From the NCBI GenBank assembly GCA_964370295.1, contig CAYJIR010000026.1, positions 1 to 30,016 on the forward strand: a DNA stretch of 30,016 bases. Direction: 5' to 3'. This document shows, one piece after another, positions 15,399-23,569 of this stretch; the stretch's first letter is position 1, and each line of letters begins with the position of its first letter. This DNA is from JAAYCI01 sp964370295 (GTDB taxonomy: Bacteria > Bacillota > Clostridia > Oscillospirales > Ruminococcaceae). Position numbers and translations under genes: made by a program. The notes below the pieces were generated by a model. That model did no database searches. It was not told where the DNA came from and saw only the letters and a list, made by a program, of their open reading frames with translations.

Positions 15399-17369
15399 AT
15401 GACTTTTGATGTATGCTTTGTAACCTATAATTCAAAAAAATGGCTGGCAAATTGCCTTGCTTCTTTTGCCGCAGTGCACTACGACAAAACAAAAATTCGT
15501 CTCTATTTTGCAGACAATGCCTCCACCGATGACACGGTATCCTGTTTAAAAGAATTTCAAACTCATTATACCGATACCTTTGGTGCTTTTGAAGTGATGG
15601 AAACCGGTGCCAATCTTGGTTTTGGTGCCGGCTCGAACCATGCCGCGCAAGCAGGCCGGGGCGATTATGTCTTTTTTTGTAATGTGGACACCGAAATCCA
15701 CACAGATGCATTTACCCATCTAGAACATGCCATAGAACAAAACAAAGATTTTTCCGCCTTTGAACTGCGCCAATTCCCCTACGAACACCCCAAATTTTAC
15801 AATCCCCTCACCTTGGAAGTTTCCTATGCCAGCGGTGCTTGTTTTGTTCTTTCACGCCCTATTTTCCAGTTGCTTGGTGGTTTTGACGAAAGTATCTTTA
15901 TGTATGCCGAAGATGTGGACCTCTCTTGGCGCGTGCGGCTTATGGGCCACAAAATTCGCTATGTGCCCGCCGCTATTGTGCATCACTATGCCTACCAAAG
16001 CCCCGGCGAGCAAAAAGCCATACAACTGGCCGGAAACGCGGTGGGTAGTTATATTTTACGTGCAAAGTTCGGATGCAAAGACGACGTAATCCATTGGAAT
16101 GATTATTTTTCCAAGACAAAAGCTTCCTTGCAAGAAAACACCGAGGTGTGGCAGGCCTATGAGGCCATGATGCAAAAAGCCAAAGTCAACCACAAAAACT
16201 ATCGTCATTATTATAAAACACAGGTTAAACACACGAGCTTTACACCTACCTTTTTGGGTTTTGATTTTTCTTTTGCCAGAAGTGGTGCTTTTTATGAAAA
16301 CCGTTTGCCAAACATACAGCCATTTTTCAGTGTTTTGGTGCGAAGCTACCAACGTCCACAGTTGCTGCGCACCTGCTTGCAAGCGCTTACTTTACAAAGC
16401 TATCCTCATTTTGAAGTTGTGGTGTGTGAAGACGGGCAAACACCCACAGCCCAAGAAGTGACAAACGAATTTAAAGATCAACTTCGAATTCGCTACCATG
16501 CCATGAACCGCAACGCCGGGCGCTGCCTTACAGGCAATCGCGCCATAGAGCTTGCCACGGGCGACTATCTTAATTTTTTAGACGATGATGATTACCTTTT
16601 CCCCGAGCATTTGGAAGTGCTGGCCTGCCAAATTGAGCGCCATCCCAAAGCAGCGATGTTCACCCTTGGTTCGGTAGTGATGGAAATGGATTCCACCTTA
16701 CAAAGTACCCTAGATTTCGCCCCCTCCTATTTGCAAAACATGGGCCGAGAAAGCATCACATTGGCCGACATTTTCTCGAACAACCAAATGCCCATACAGG
16801 CCGTGGCCTTCCACAAAAGTTTGCCTACCACGGCCGGCATGTTCGACGACATGTTTCGCGATGGATACGAAGATTGGGAACTTTGGGCACGCTATATGAT
16901 GCACACCGAAAATGTGGTTCTAAACAAAGCCACAAGTTGCTATCGTGTGCCCACTAAAGGTAATTTCAAAAACAGCCGCAATACTTCTTTATTAAACAAC
17001 ATGTCTATTTTACGAACAAAATTTTCCACCTATACCCTCACCGTAAGCGCCGACACCTTGCTAAATATTTGTAACAGCCCCAAAACCATTGCGTCTGAAA
17101 CCACCGAACACCAAGAGCACTTGGCTTTGCAAAAACTTTATGCCGAGGTGGTGGCTTCTACCTCTTGGAAAAGGTCCAATGCACTGCGTCGCTTTGGCAA
17201 TATAATTGCAAGCGGAATATCCAACTGTTGCAACAAGTTGTATGGTCCACCCTCGCCGAACAACCCGGAATTTGCAGACGACAAAGACATGAATACCTTT
17301 ATAAAACAAACGCGAACTTCTCTGTTTTGGCGTTTTGTGCAGTGGCTTTCCCACCGCAGAACTTCATAG
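15399..17369 (+). CDS. Two-domain family 2 glycosyltransferase
   Basis: This 656-residue cytoplasmic or membrane-associated enzyme carries two GT-A domains. Domain 1 (about 1-300) resembles WbbL-type rhamnosyltransferases: FVTYNSKKW, ADNASTDDT, NLGFGAGSN, a DxD-like VDTE (about 96-99), and FMYAEDVDLSWR (about 168-179). Domain 2 (about 310-600) has SVLVRSYQRP, VVCEDG, an acidic LDDDDY cluster (395-398), and GYEDWELWARY. The protein therefore probably forms two linkages, or makes a disaccharide repeat. No transmembrane segment is evident. The ATG at 15399 has GGAG 7 nt upstream; an open frame reaching back to 15150 is not used. It starts the plus-strand polysaccharide run. Confidence 0.9.
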   Translation: MTFDVCFVTYNSKKWLANCLASFAAVHYDKTKIRLYFADNASTDDTVSCLKEFQTHYTDTFGAFEVMETGANLGFGAGSNHAAQAGRGDYVFFCNVDTEIHTDAFTHLEHAIEQNKDFSAFELRQFPYEHPKFYNPLTLEVSYASGACFVLSRPIFQLLGGFDESIFMYAEDVDLSWRVRLMGHKIRYVPAAIVHHYAYQSPGEQKAIQLAGNAVGSYILRAKFGCKDDVIHWNDYFSKTKASLQENTEVWQAYEAMMQKAKVNHKNYRHYYKTQVKHTSFTPTFLGFDFSFARSGAFYENRLPNIQPFFSVLVRSYQRPQLLRTCLQALTLQSYPHFEVVVCEDGQTPTAQEVTNEFKDQLRIRYHAMNRNAGRCLTGNRAIELATGDYLNFLDDDDYLFPEHLEVLACQIERHPKAAMFTLGSVVMEMDSTLQSTLDFAPSYLQNMGRESITLADIFSNNQMPIQAVAFHKSLPTTAGMFDDMFRDGYEDWELWARYMMHTENVVLNKATSCYRVPTKGNFKNSRNTSLLNNMSILRTKFSTYTLTVSADTLLNICNSPKTIASETTEHQEHLALQKLYAEVVASTSWKRSNALRRFGNIIASGISNCCNKLYGPPSPNNPEFADDKDMNTFIKQTRTSLFWRFVQWLSHRRTS

Positions 17370-17455
17370 AACCATTTTACGAAAGGCTTTTTGATACGGC
17401 TTTGCACCATATCACTTTTGCAAAACCAAAACAACGCTTTCGTTATACACATTTG

Positions 17456-17484
17456 TTGACAATCCCATTTGGGAATCGTATAAT
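17456..17484 (+). promoter_or_regulatory. Consensus sigma-A promoter with a palindromic spacer
   Basis: TTGACA (17456-17461), a 17 bp spacer, and TATAAT (17479-17484), both hexamers perfect. The spacer holds the inverted repeat TCCCA-TT-TGGGA, well placed for a repressor. It lies about 80 bp before the methyltransferase start and would drive the methyltransferase-kinase-wzm-wzt genes. Confidence 0.85.
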
Positions 17485-17565
17485 CTACTGTAGCTTTTTA
17501 AGCGGATACCATCCAAAAACATGGCATAAGCACAGGCAAGCCTACCAAAGATGAGGGAGAAATCT

Positions 17566-18486
17566 ATGCAAGAAACAATTGGCGGTGTTACGCTAGATTA
17601 CAGCCAATACAGTGGCACCGACCATTATTCAGACGGCAGTGTAGAAGACACATTGTTGCATTTGGTGCAAACGCATACCCAGGCCGAATTCGATAGCCTC
17701 ATCCTAGCAGAAAAAGACTGGGCTATTTTATATCATCTATCTCAAGTGCGCGGCAATCTTGTGCGCTTTTTGCCCCTTTCTAAACAAGATCATGTCCTGG
17801 AAATCGGGGCCGGTTGCGGTGCTGTCACCGGTACTTTGGCAGAGCTAAGCAAAAGTGTCACCTGTGTGGAGCTTTCTAAAAAAAGAAGCCTTATCAACGC
17901 ATACCGCAACAGAGAACTAGAAAATATAAATATTAAGGTGGGCAATTTTCAAAACATTGAAAAAACGCTAACAGAACGCTACAGCTGCATCACTTTAATC
18001 GGTGTTTTAGAATATGCCGAAAGTTATTTGCAAAGCGAAGAAAATGCATATTTATGTTTTTTGCGCACCATTCGAAAGCATTTAGCAGACAATGGCCTAT
18101 TGGTGTTGGCTATAGAAAACAAATTCGGGCTAAAATATTGGGCCGGTTGCAAAGAAGACCACACTGGAGCTTATTTTGAAGGACTGGAAGGCTACCCCCA
18201 CCGACAAGGTGTGAAAACTTTTTCAAAACAAGAACTTCGCCGCCTGTGCCAAGAAAGCGGTTTTTCTTCTTGCGACTTTTACTACCCCTATCCGGATTAT
18301 AAGTTACCTTCTAAAATATATTCCGACCACCATTTGCCAAAGCGCGGCGAACTAACAGACAATCGCCGTAATTTCGATAACGAGCGCCTTTGTTTGTTTG
18401 ACGAAAGCAAAGTATTTGACGAATTGATAGACAGCGGCATGTTTCCCTTTTTTTCAAACTCTTTTTTACTTTTGCTACGTGCTTAA
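17566..18486 (+). CDS. Class I SAM methyltransferase of the polysaccharide locus (WbdD methyltransferase-like)
   Basis: This is a 306-residue soluble protein. SAM motif I is VLEIGAGCGAVTG (Glu79), followed by VTCVELSKKR (acidic ribose-binding Glu) and ITLIGVLEYAESYL. The C-terminal part has GLKYWAGCKEDHTG and PYPDYKLPS, seen in methyltransferases next to sugar transferases. The start at 17566 is chosen because GAGGGAG lies 6 nt upstream; the ATG at 17551 overlaps that site. The next gene is a kinase-fold protein and then an ABC polysaccharide exporter. By analogy with WbdD it may methylate a terminal sugar or a terminal phosphate of the exported glycan, which is inference. Confidence 0.85.
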   Translation: MQETIGGVTLDYSQYSGTDHYSDGSVEDTLLHLVQTHTQAEFDSLILAEKDWAILYHLSQVRGNLVRFLPLSKQDHVLEIGAGCGAVTGTLAELSKSVTCVELSKKRSLINAYRNRELENINIKVGNFQNIEKTLTERYSCITLIGVLEYAESYLQSEENAYLCFLRTIRKHLADNGLLVLAIENKFGLKYWAGCKEDHTGAYFEGLEGYPHRQGVKTFSKQELRRLCQESGFSSCDFYYPYPDYKLPSKIYSDHHLPKRGELTDNRRNFDNERLCLFDESKVFDELIDSGMFPFFSNSFLLLLRA

Positions 18487-18531
18487 TTTTGTCCATGTTA
18501 ACTTGCACTTTTTTATCAGAGAGGATTCCTT

Positions 18532-19389
18532 TTGAAAAAACTAATTTTTTCTGCCACAAGCGACCACCGCTTGCCTCCGTTTAAAACCGCCACATTGATT
18601 TGGCAAGAAAACGGCATAAAAACGGTGGAAAAGCGCCCCTATAATGGACAAGCCATCGCACATGTCAATGCGATGGAAGCCTCGTATAAAGCCCTGCAAA
18701 CACAGTTTACCAACACGGCCTTTGACATACTCCCCTACCGCAAAGAAAACAACGGTTTGTTCTTTGCATTTGTACAAGGCGACAGCTTGGAAGCCTATCT
18801 TTCCACGGTGCTGCATACACAGGGAACAAATGCGCTCATCGCGGAAATAAAAGAACTGTTTTCTAAATTAAATTCGCTGAACAAGCCGAAACCATTTATT
18901 AAAACAGTTGATTTTATGCAAGTTTTTGGTGATGTATCCATTCCCGACCACTGGAATGCCTATGACTTTAACAACATAGACCTCAATTTCGACAACCTCA
19001 TTCTTCATGCAAAAAATCGCTACACCATCATAGATTACGAATGGTGTTTTAACTTTCCCATCCCCTTGCGCTATATCCTTTGCCGTGCACTGTGGGCTTT
19101 TCAGGAAAAGTATCAATTGCAGGCCTTGAACCTTTTTTCTGCCTTGGGTTTCAGCGAGGACGAGGTGCATCTTTTTGTGGAGATGGATTGCAATTTCAAC
19201 TGTTATGTGTTTGGTTCTGCCTCTTTCGACATGTGCATCCCCGGCCCTGCATTTTTAAAACGAGAATGGCCGGTGGAAGACTCGCTGGAAGAGTTGAAAC
19301 ACATGAGTGTTCATCTTAGAAATTTAGAAGAACGCTACAAGGGTATACGGCGTGTAATACGGCCTGTTAGACGCCTTTTCAAACCATAA
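18532..19389 (+). CDS. Kinase-fold (choline kinase/aminoglycoside phosphotransferase-like) protein, possible chain-capping kinase
   Basis: This 285-residue protein has a kinase-like catalytic pattern. Asp150 and Asn155 in NIDLNFDNLIL have the D-x4-N spacing of the catalytic loop, and Asp168 in IIDYEW takes the place of the metal-binding DFG aspartate. Upstream, KTVEKRP could supply the nucleotide-binding lysine, and a helix with Glu follows (HVNAMEASYKAL). The usual His of the HxD motif is Asn here. The start is TTG with GAGAGG 7 nt upstream. It lies 45 bp after the methyltransferase and 43 bp before the permease gene. The expected role is phosphorylation of a sugar, perhaps the non-reducing end of the glycan; it could also be a non-catalytic relative. 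Confidence 0.7.
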   Translation: MKKLIFSATSDHRLPPFKTATLIWQENGIKTVEKRPYNGQAIAHVNAMEASYKALQTQFTNTAFDILPYRKENNGLFFAFVQGDSLEAYLSTVLHTQGTNALIAEIKELFSKLNSLNKPKPFIKTVDFMQVFGDVSIPDHWNAYDFNNIDLNFDNLILHAKNRYTIIDYEWCFNFPIPLRYILCRALWAFQEKYQLQALNLFSALGFSEDEVHLFVEMDCNFNCYVFGSASFDMCIPGPAFLKREWPVEDSLEELKHMSVHLRNLEERYKGIRRVIRPVRRLFKP

Positions 19390-19432
19390 TAATACCTTTA
19401 CAATATAAATAAGGCGAAAGAGAGGGCAAACA

Positions 19433-20254
19433 TTGAAATTCGTCCACACCTTTTTGGATTTTTTTCAAAAGCTTATCCAAACCCGTTCTCTGCTGTGGAA
19501 ATTGGCAGTGAATGATTTTAAAGCACGACATGCTGCATCTTTTTTAGGTGTTACTTGGGCTTTCTTGCAGCCCATTTTACTTTTGGTAACCATGTGGTTT
19601 GCCTTTGAAGTAGCACTGGGAAGCGGCGAGCAAGATGGCTTCCCTTTTATTTTATGGTTTGCGCCTGCCTTGCTGGTTTGGAATTTCTTTTCCGAAAGTA
19701 TGAACAGTATGACCAGCAGTGTGCGCGGCTACAGTTACCTTGTGCGCAAGGTAAATTTCCGCGTTAGTATTTTGCCACTGGTAAAAATGCTTTCCGCCTT
19801 TTTTATACATCTGGCTATGCTGGCCGTAGTGGTTGCTTTACTCTTTGTGTACGGCAGAGGGTTAACACCCTATGTCATACAAATTTTATATTACTTGCTG
19901 TGTCTTTTTACATTGCTTTTGGGGTTTGGCTGGTTGCTTAGTTCGATTACACTGTTTGCGCCGGACATTATTTCCATTGTAAGTATTTGTATCACCATGG
20001 GTTTTTGGGCCTCTCCCATAGCTTGGAACCCCGCCTTTTTAAGCTCGCAACCGCTTATTTTAAAAATTTTGCAAACTGTGAATCCCATGTATTATATCAT
20101 AGAGGGTTATCGGGATACATTTTTAGGCCGAATGTGGTTTTGGGAGCGGCCGTGGAGCCTCACGCTTTCGTTTTGGTGCATTGCCCTGTTTGTCTTTTTC
20201 TTGGGGGCCTACGTGTTCAATCGCTTGCGTCCGCAATTTGCAGACATGCTGTAG
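19433..20254 (+). CDS. ABC-2 type polysaccharide export permease (Wzm/TagG-like)
   Basis: This 273-residue membrane protein has about six hydrophobic segments and the family N-terminus LLWKLAVNDFKARHAASFLGVTW, an amphipathic interface helix typical of Wzm, TagG and KpsM. It also has the conserved WNFFSESMNS region and the C-terminal NPMYYIIEGYRD. Together with the next gene's ATPase it should carry a lipid-linked glycan across the membrane. The start is TTG with GAGAGGG 6 nt upstream. It is followed after 14 bp by the ATPase gene. Confidence 0.93.
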   Translation: MKFVHTFLDFFQKLIQTRSLLWKLAVNDFKARHAASFLGVTWAFLQPILLLVTMWFAFEVALGSGEQDGFPFILWFAPALLVWNFFSESMNSMTSSVRGYSYLVRKVNFRVSILPLVKMLSAFFIHLAMLAVVVALLFVYGRGLTPYVIQILYYLLCLFTLLLGFGWLLSSITLFAPDIISIVSICITMGFWASPIAWNPAFLSSQPLILKILQTVNPMYYIIEGYRDTFLGRMWFWERPWSLTLSFWCIALFVFFLGAYVFNRLRPQFADML

Positions 20255-20268
20255 AAAGGAGAATGTAT

Positions 20269-21570
20269 ATGGCGCAAGTGGTAATCAGTGTGGCCGATTT
20301 GTGCAAGGAATATCCTTTGTACGATAAAAACATCGATCGTCTCAAAGAACTTTTAGACCCACGAAACAAACAACGACACACCGTTTTCAGAGCCCTGAAA
20401 AATTTGAATTTCACCATAGATAAGGGCGAAACATGTGGCATCATAGGCACCAACGGCAGCGGAAAAAGTACCCTTTTAAAAATATTAACCGGTGTTGTAA
20501 CCCCCACCGGTGGCGAATATACTGTGCATGGTAGCGTTTCTGCACTTTTAGAGCTAGGCGCCGGCTTTAACCCAGACTACACCGGCCGACAAAACATTTT
20601 TTTAAACGGCTCCATCATGGGTTACAGCGATGCCGAAATGGAAGAGAAAGTGCCGGAGATCATAGAGTTTTCCAGCATAGGCGAATTTATCGATCAACCG
20701 GTGAAAACCTATTCCAGTGGCATGTTCGCACGCCTTGCTTTTTCTTTAGCCATCAGTGTGCGTCCCGATGTTTTGGTGGTAGACGAAGCCTTAAGTGTGG
20801 GCGACGTTTTTTTCCAAAGCAAATGTTTTCGCAAGTTTCAACAATTGCAAAAACAGGGAACCACCATCTTGTTGGTCAGTCATGATTTAAGCAACATTAC
20901 CCAGTATTGTACCAAGGCACTTTTGTTAAACCGCGGCGAGGTGGTGGCCATGGGCGAGCCTAAGGAAGTGGTGGATTTATATAAAAAAATCTTGGTAAAC
21001 CAATACGACCCCACTTCCCAAAGCAACACCCTAGACAACTGCAACGAGAATGCCGATATCTGTGTTCCACACGCTACTGAGGGAACTTGGAAAAGCCAAT
21101 TGCAAATCAACGGTCAATGCTCTGAATATGGAGATAGAACCGCAGAATTTTTCGACTATGCCGTAACCGATGAAAACGGCATGGTAAGCAATTTGATAGA
21201 AAAAGGAAAACCTTTTAATATTAAAGCTAAGGTGCGTTTTAACCATGCGGTAAAACACCCTATTTTCGCCTTTACTATCCGCGACAAAAAAGGTGTTGAG
21301 CTGTGCGGCACCAATACGGTTTTGGAAAAACAAGACACGGGATATGCCGCCAAAGGTGATGTGTACACTGTGCAGTTTAGCCAAAACATGGATTTGCAAG
21401 GCGGAGAATACCTATTGTCTTTAGGATGCACCAATTTTAACAGCAGTGGCGAATTGCTGGTATATCATCGCCTATATGATTTGTGTAGCATCACCGTTGT
21501 TTCCGACAAAGATACCGTGGGTGTGTATGATTTAAACTCGGTTGTCAGCCTTGGTATACGAACAGAGTAG
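20269..21570 (+). CDS. Polysaccharide ABC transporter ATPase with C-terminal Wzt_C-type carbohydrate-binding domain
   Basis: This 433-residue protein has an N-terminal nucleotide-binding domain (about 1-250) with the LYDKNIDRLKELLDPR lead-in of Wzt/TagH, Walker A GTNGSGKST (60-68), signature YSSGMFARLAFS and Walker B VLVVDEALSVGD. The C-terminal third (about 275-433) is a beta-rich domain with IEKGKPFNIKAKVRFN, FAFTIRDKKGVELCGTN and GGEYLLSLGCTN. This matches the Wzt_C fold that in E. coli O8/O9a recognises the capped end of the glycan. The ATG at 20269 sits 7 nt after AAAGGAG; another ATG two codons earlier is too close to it. Presence of the extra domain implies that export depends on a chain-end modification. 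Confidence 0.93.
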   Translation: MAQVVISVADLCKEYPLYDKNIDRLKELLDPRNKQRHTVFRALKNLNFTIDKGETCGIIGTNGSGKSTLLKILTGVVTPTGGEYTVHGSVSALLELGAGFNPDYTGRQNIFLNGSIMGYSDAEMEEKVPEIIEFSSIGEFIDQPVKTYSSGMFARLAFSLAISVRPDVLVVDEALSVGDVFFQSKCFRKFQQLQKQGTTILLVSHDLSNITQYCTKALLLNRGEVVAMGEPKEVVDLYKKILVNQYDPTSQSNTLDNCNENADICVPHATEGTWKSQLQINGQCSEYGDRTAEFFDYAVTDENGMVSNLIEKGKPFNIKAKVRFNHAVKHPIFAFTIRDKKGVELCGTNTVLEKQDTGYAAKGDVYTVQFSQNMDLQGGEYLLSLGCTNFNSSGELLVYHRLYDLCSITVVSDKDTVGVYDLNSVVSLGIRTE

Positions 21571-21587
21571 CAAAAGGAGGATTCCAT

Positions 21588-22505
21588 ATGCGATGTAAAA
21601 CATGTGCTTTATCAGCGGGGATACTGGCCTTGTTTTTATTGCTTATGGTGGCTTGCACCTCCCCTGCCACCAGCGAAGAAAGCCAAAGCATGCCCCTGGC
21701 CGCAGGCCCTTATCGTATCACGCAATATGGCCAGGCCGACGGTGCCCAGCGAATGTGCTATTCTATCGAAGCGCCAAATGGAGATTTGATTTTGATAGAT
21801 GGAGGCGATGTGTGGGATGCCGAGGAAGTGCGCGGTATTATTCAAGAGCACGGAAACCGCGTAGAACACTGGATTTTAACACATCCACACTCCGATCATA
21901 TTGGGGCTTTTAACACCATCTTCCCCGATTTACAGGGCATTGAAATTGGCCGAGTATATGCCATGGATATGGACTATGACTTTTATCAAGAACAGGCAGA
22001 ATCTTGGGATAATTTCCCAATGTATGAATATTTCACAGAAATAACAGCCGGCTATGACGCATTGCAATATCTGTATACCGGGGATGTTTTAGATCTTTCC
22101 GGTCTGCACATGGAAGTATTTAATGCCGCGCAAAATGTGCCCGACCCCGCCAACAACGGTTCTTTAATGTTTAGATTAACCGCCGAAGAAGAAAGTATCT
22201 TATTTTGTGCCGATGTGGGCGAAATAATGAGCGAAGAAATCATGCAAACTTTTGGCGAGCGCTTACCGTCAGATTACCTGCAAATGGGCCATCATGGCAA
22301 TGGAGGCTTAAGCGATGCCTTTTATGCACAAGTGGCACCGAAAGTATCTTTTTTTGATGCCCCCGATTGGCTCATGGAAAACCATAACCCCGCCACAGGT
22401 CTTCCCGGCACTTGGGACACGCCGGAAAACAAGCAACTGATGCTGGACATGGGAAGCGAAGTTTTAAGTTTTAGCACCACCCCCAACACCATAGAACTGC
22501 ACTAA
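21588..22505 (+). CDS. Metallo-beta-lactamase-fold lipoprotein
   Basis: This 305-residue protein has a signal peptide ending in a lipobox-like LLLMVAC, which would make Cys23 the lipidated residue, so the enzyme would sit outside the membrane. The metal-binding motif HPHSDH gives His99, His101, Asp103 and His104. Later ligands are FCADVGE and MGHHGNGG. The domain resembles the extracellular MBL domain of ComEC and related hydrolases. The ATG has AGGAGG about 7 nt upstream and lies only 17 bp after the ATPase gene, so co-expression is likely. The substrate is unknown; a phosphodiester in the exported polymer or its lipid carrier is one possibility, offered as inference. Confidence 0.85.
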   Translation: MRCKTCALSAGILALFLLLMVACTSPATSEESQSMPLAAGPYRITQYGQADGAQRMCYSIEAPNGDLILIDGGDVWDAEEVRGIIQEHGNRVEHWILTHPHSDHIGAFNTIFPDLQGIEIGRVYAMDMDYDFYQEQAESWDNFPMYEYFTEITAGYDALQYLYTGDVLDLSGLHMEVFNAAQNVPDPANNGSLMFRLTAEEESILFCADVGEIMSEEIMQTFGERLPSDYLQMGHHGNGGLSDAFYAQVAPKVSFFDAPDWLMENHNPATGLPGTWDTPENKQLMLDMGSEVLSFSTTPNTIELH

Positions 22506-22606
22506 AACAAAATCATCATGGTAACCCTCTACAAAACTATCCTCTATTGCATAACGGCATAGACACTCTGCTTTTAAATATGCGGCAGGGGATTATCTTT
22601 TGCATT

Positions 22607-22635
22607 TGAAAATCTTACGTAGTTGTATTATACTA
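22607..22635 (+). promoter_or_regulatory. Sigma-A promoter of the ABC exporter genes
   Basis: TTGAAA (22607-22612), a 17 bp spacer, and TATACT (22630-22635), about 43 bp before the ATPase start. No terminator or operator is obvious in the 100 bp upstream. Confidence 0.7.
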
Positions 22636-22678
22636 TTGGAAATCTACAACATAAGACATATTTTTAGGAGAACCGCGC

Positions 22679-23569
22679 ATGTTTGAAGTGATACAAACCA
22701 ATAATTTAACCAAATACTATGGCAAAAGACGCGGCATAGAAAATGTAAACCTTGTGGTGCAAGAGGGCGAGATATTTGGTTTTATCGGCCCCAATGGCGC
22801 CGGAAAATCCACCACTATACGCACACTTTTGTCTCTTATTCGTCCCACAAGCGGCAATGCACGCATCTTTGGGCTAGATTGCCTACGCCATCGCACGCAA
22901 ATTTTAAAAGAGGTGGGGTATCTGCCCGGCGAAGTTTTTTATTACGATAAAATGAAAGCAGAACAACTGCTGCGGTATTCTGCCTCTTTCTATAAAAAAA
23001 ATTGCAATAAAAAAATAAAATATCTATGTGATGCACTCTCTCTTAACACAAAAGACAAAATAGAAAGCATGAGCTTGGGCAACCGAAAAAAAGTGGGTAT
23101 TGTGCAATGTCTTTTGCACAGCCCAAAACTCATCATTTTGGACGAACCCACCAGCGGGCTGGATCCATTAATGCAAAAAACATTTTTCGAGTTGTTGCAA
23201 GAGGAAAATGCCAAGGGTGCCACGGTATTGCTCTCCTCGCATGTGTTAAGCGAAGTGCAACACAACTGTGATACTGTTGCCATCATCAAACAAGGTAGCA
23301 TTGTCAATGTGGAACGCGTAGATAAACTTACAGGCAGTTATTACAAGCGTGTAAACATCACACTTAAACAGGCCGTTGCTGGCAGCTTTGGCTTAATTGG
23401 TGCCACCCATGTGGCACAAGAAGGCAATCGGCTTCAATTTTTGTATAAGGGAAATGGTGAGCCTTTGATACAGGCACTTGCCTCTTTGCCCATAGCAGAC
23501 ATTACCATCACCGAGCCCACGCTGGAGGAGATTTTTATGAACTACTACAGCGACGAGGTGCACTCATGA
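22679..23569 (+). CDS. ABC transporter ATP-binding protein (ABC-2 exporter)
   Basis: This 296-residue ATPase has Walker A GPNGAGKST (37-45), a degenerate signature MSLGNRKKVG, Walker B LIILDEPTSGLDP and the H-loop LLSSHVLSE. The C-terminal part (about 220-296) is the short extra domain common to BcrA/Nod-type exporters. TAGGAG lies 8 nt before the ATG. The stop overlaps the next gene's start (ATGA), so ATPase and permease are coupled. Possible substrates are peptides, antibiotics or lipids; there is no adjacent sensor kinase or regulator to guide the choice. Confidence 0.92.
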   Translation: MFEVIQTNNLTKYYGKRRGIENVNLVVQEGEIFGFIGPNGAGKSTTIRTLLSLIRPTSGNARIFGLDCLRHRTQILKEVGYLPGEVFYYDKMKAEQLLRYSASFYKKNCNKKIKYLCDALSLNTKDKIESMSLGNRKKVGIVQCLLHSPKLIILDEPTSGLDPLMQKTFFELLQEENAKGATVLLSSHVLSEVQHNCDTVAIIKQGSIVNVERVDKLTGSYYKRVNITLKQAVAGSFGLIGATHVAQEGNRLQFLYKGNGEPLIQALASLPIADITITEPTLEEIFMNYYSDEVHS

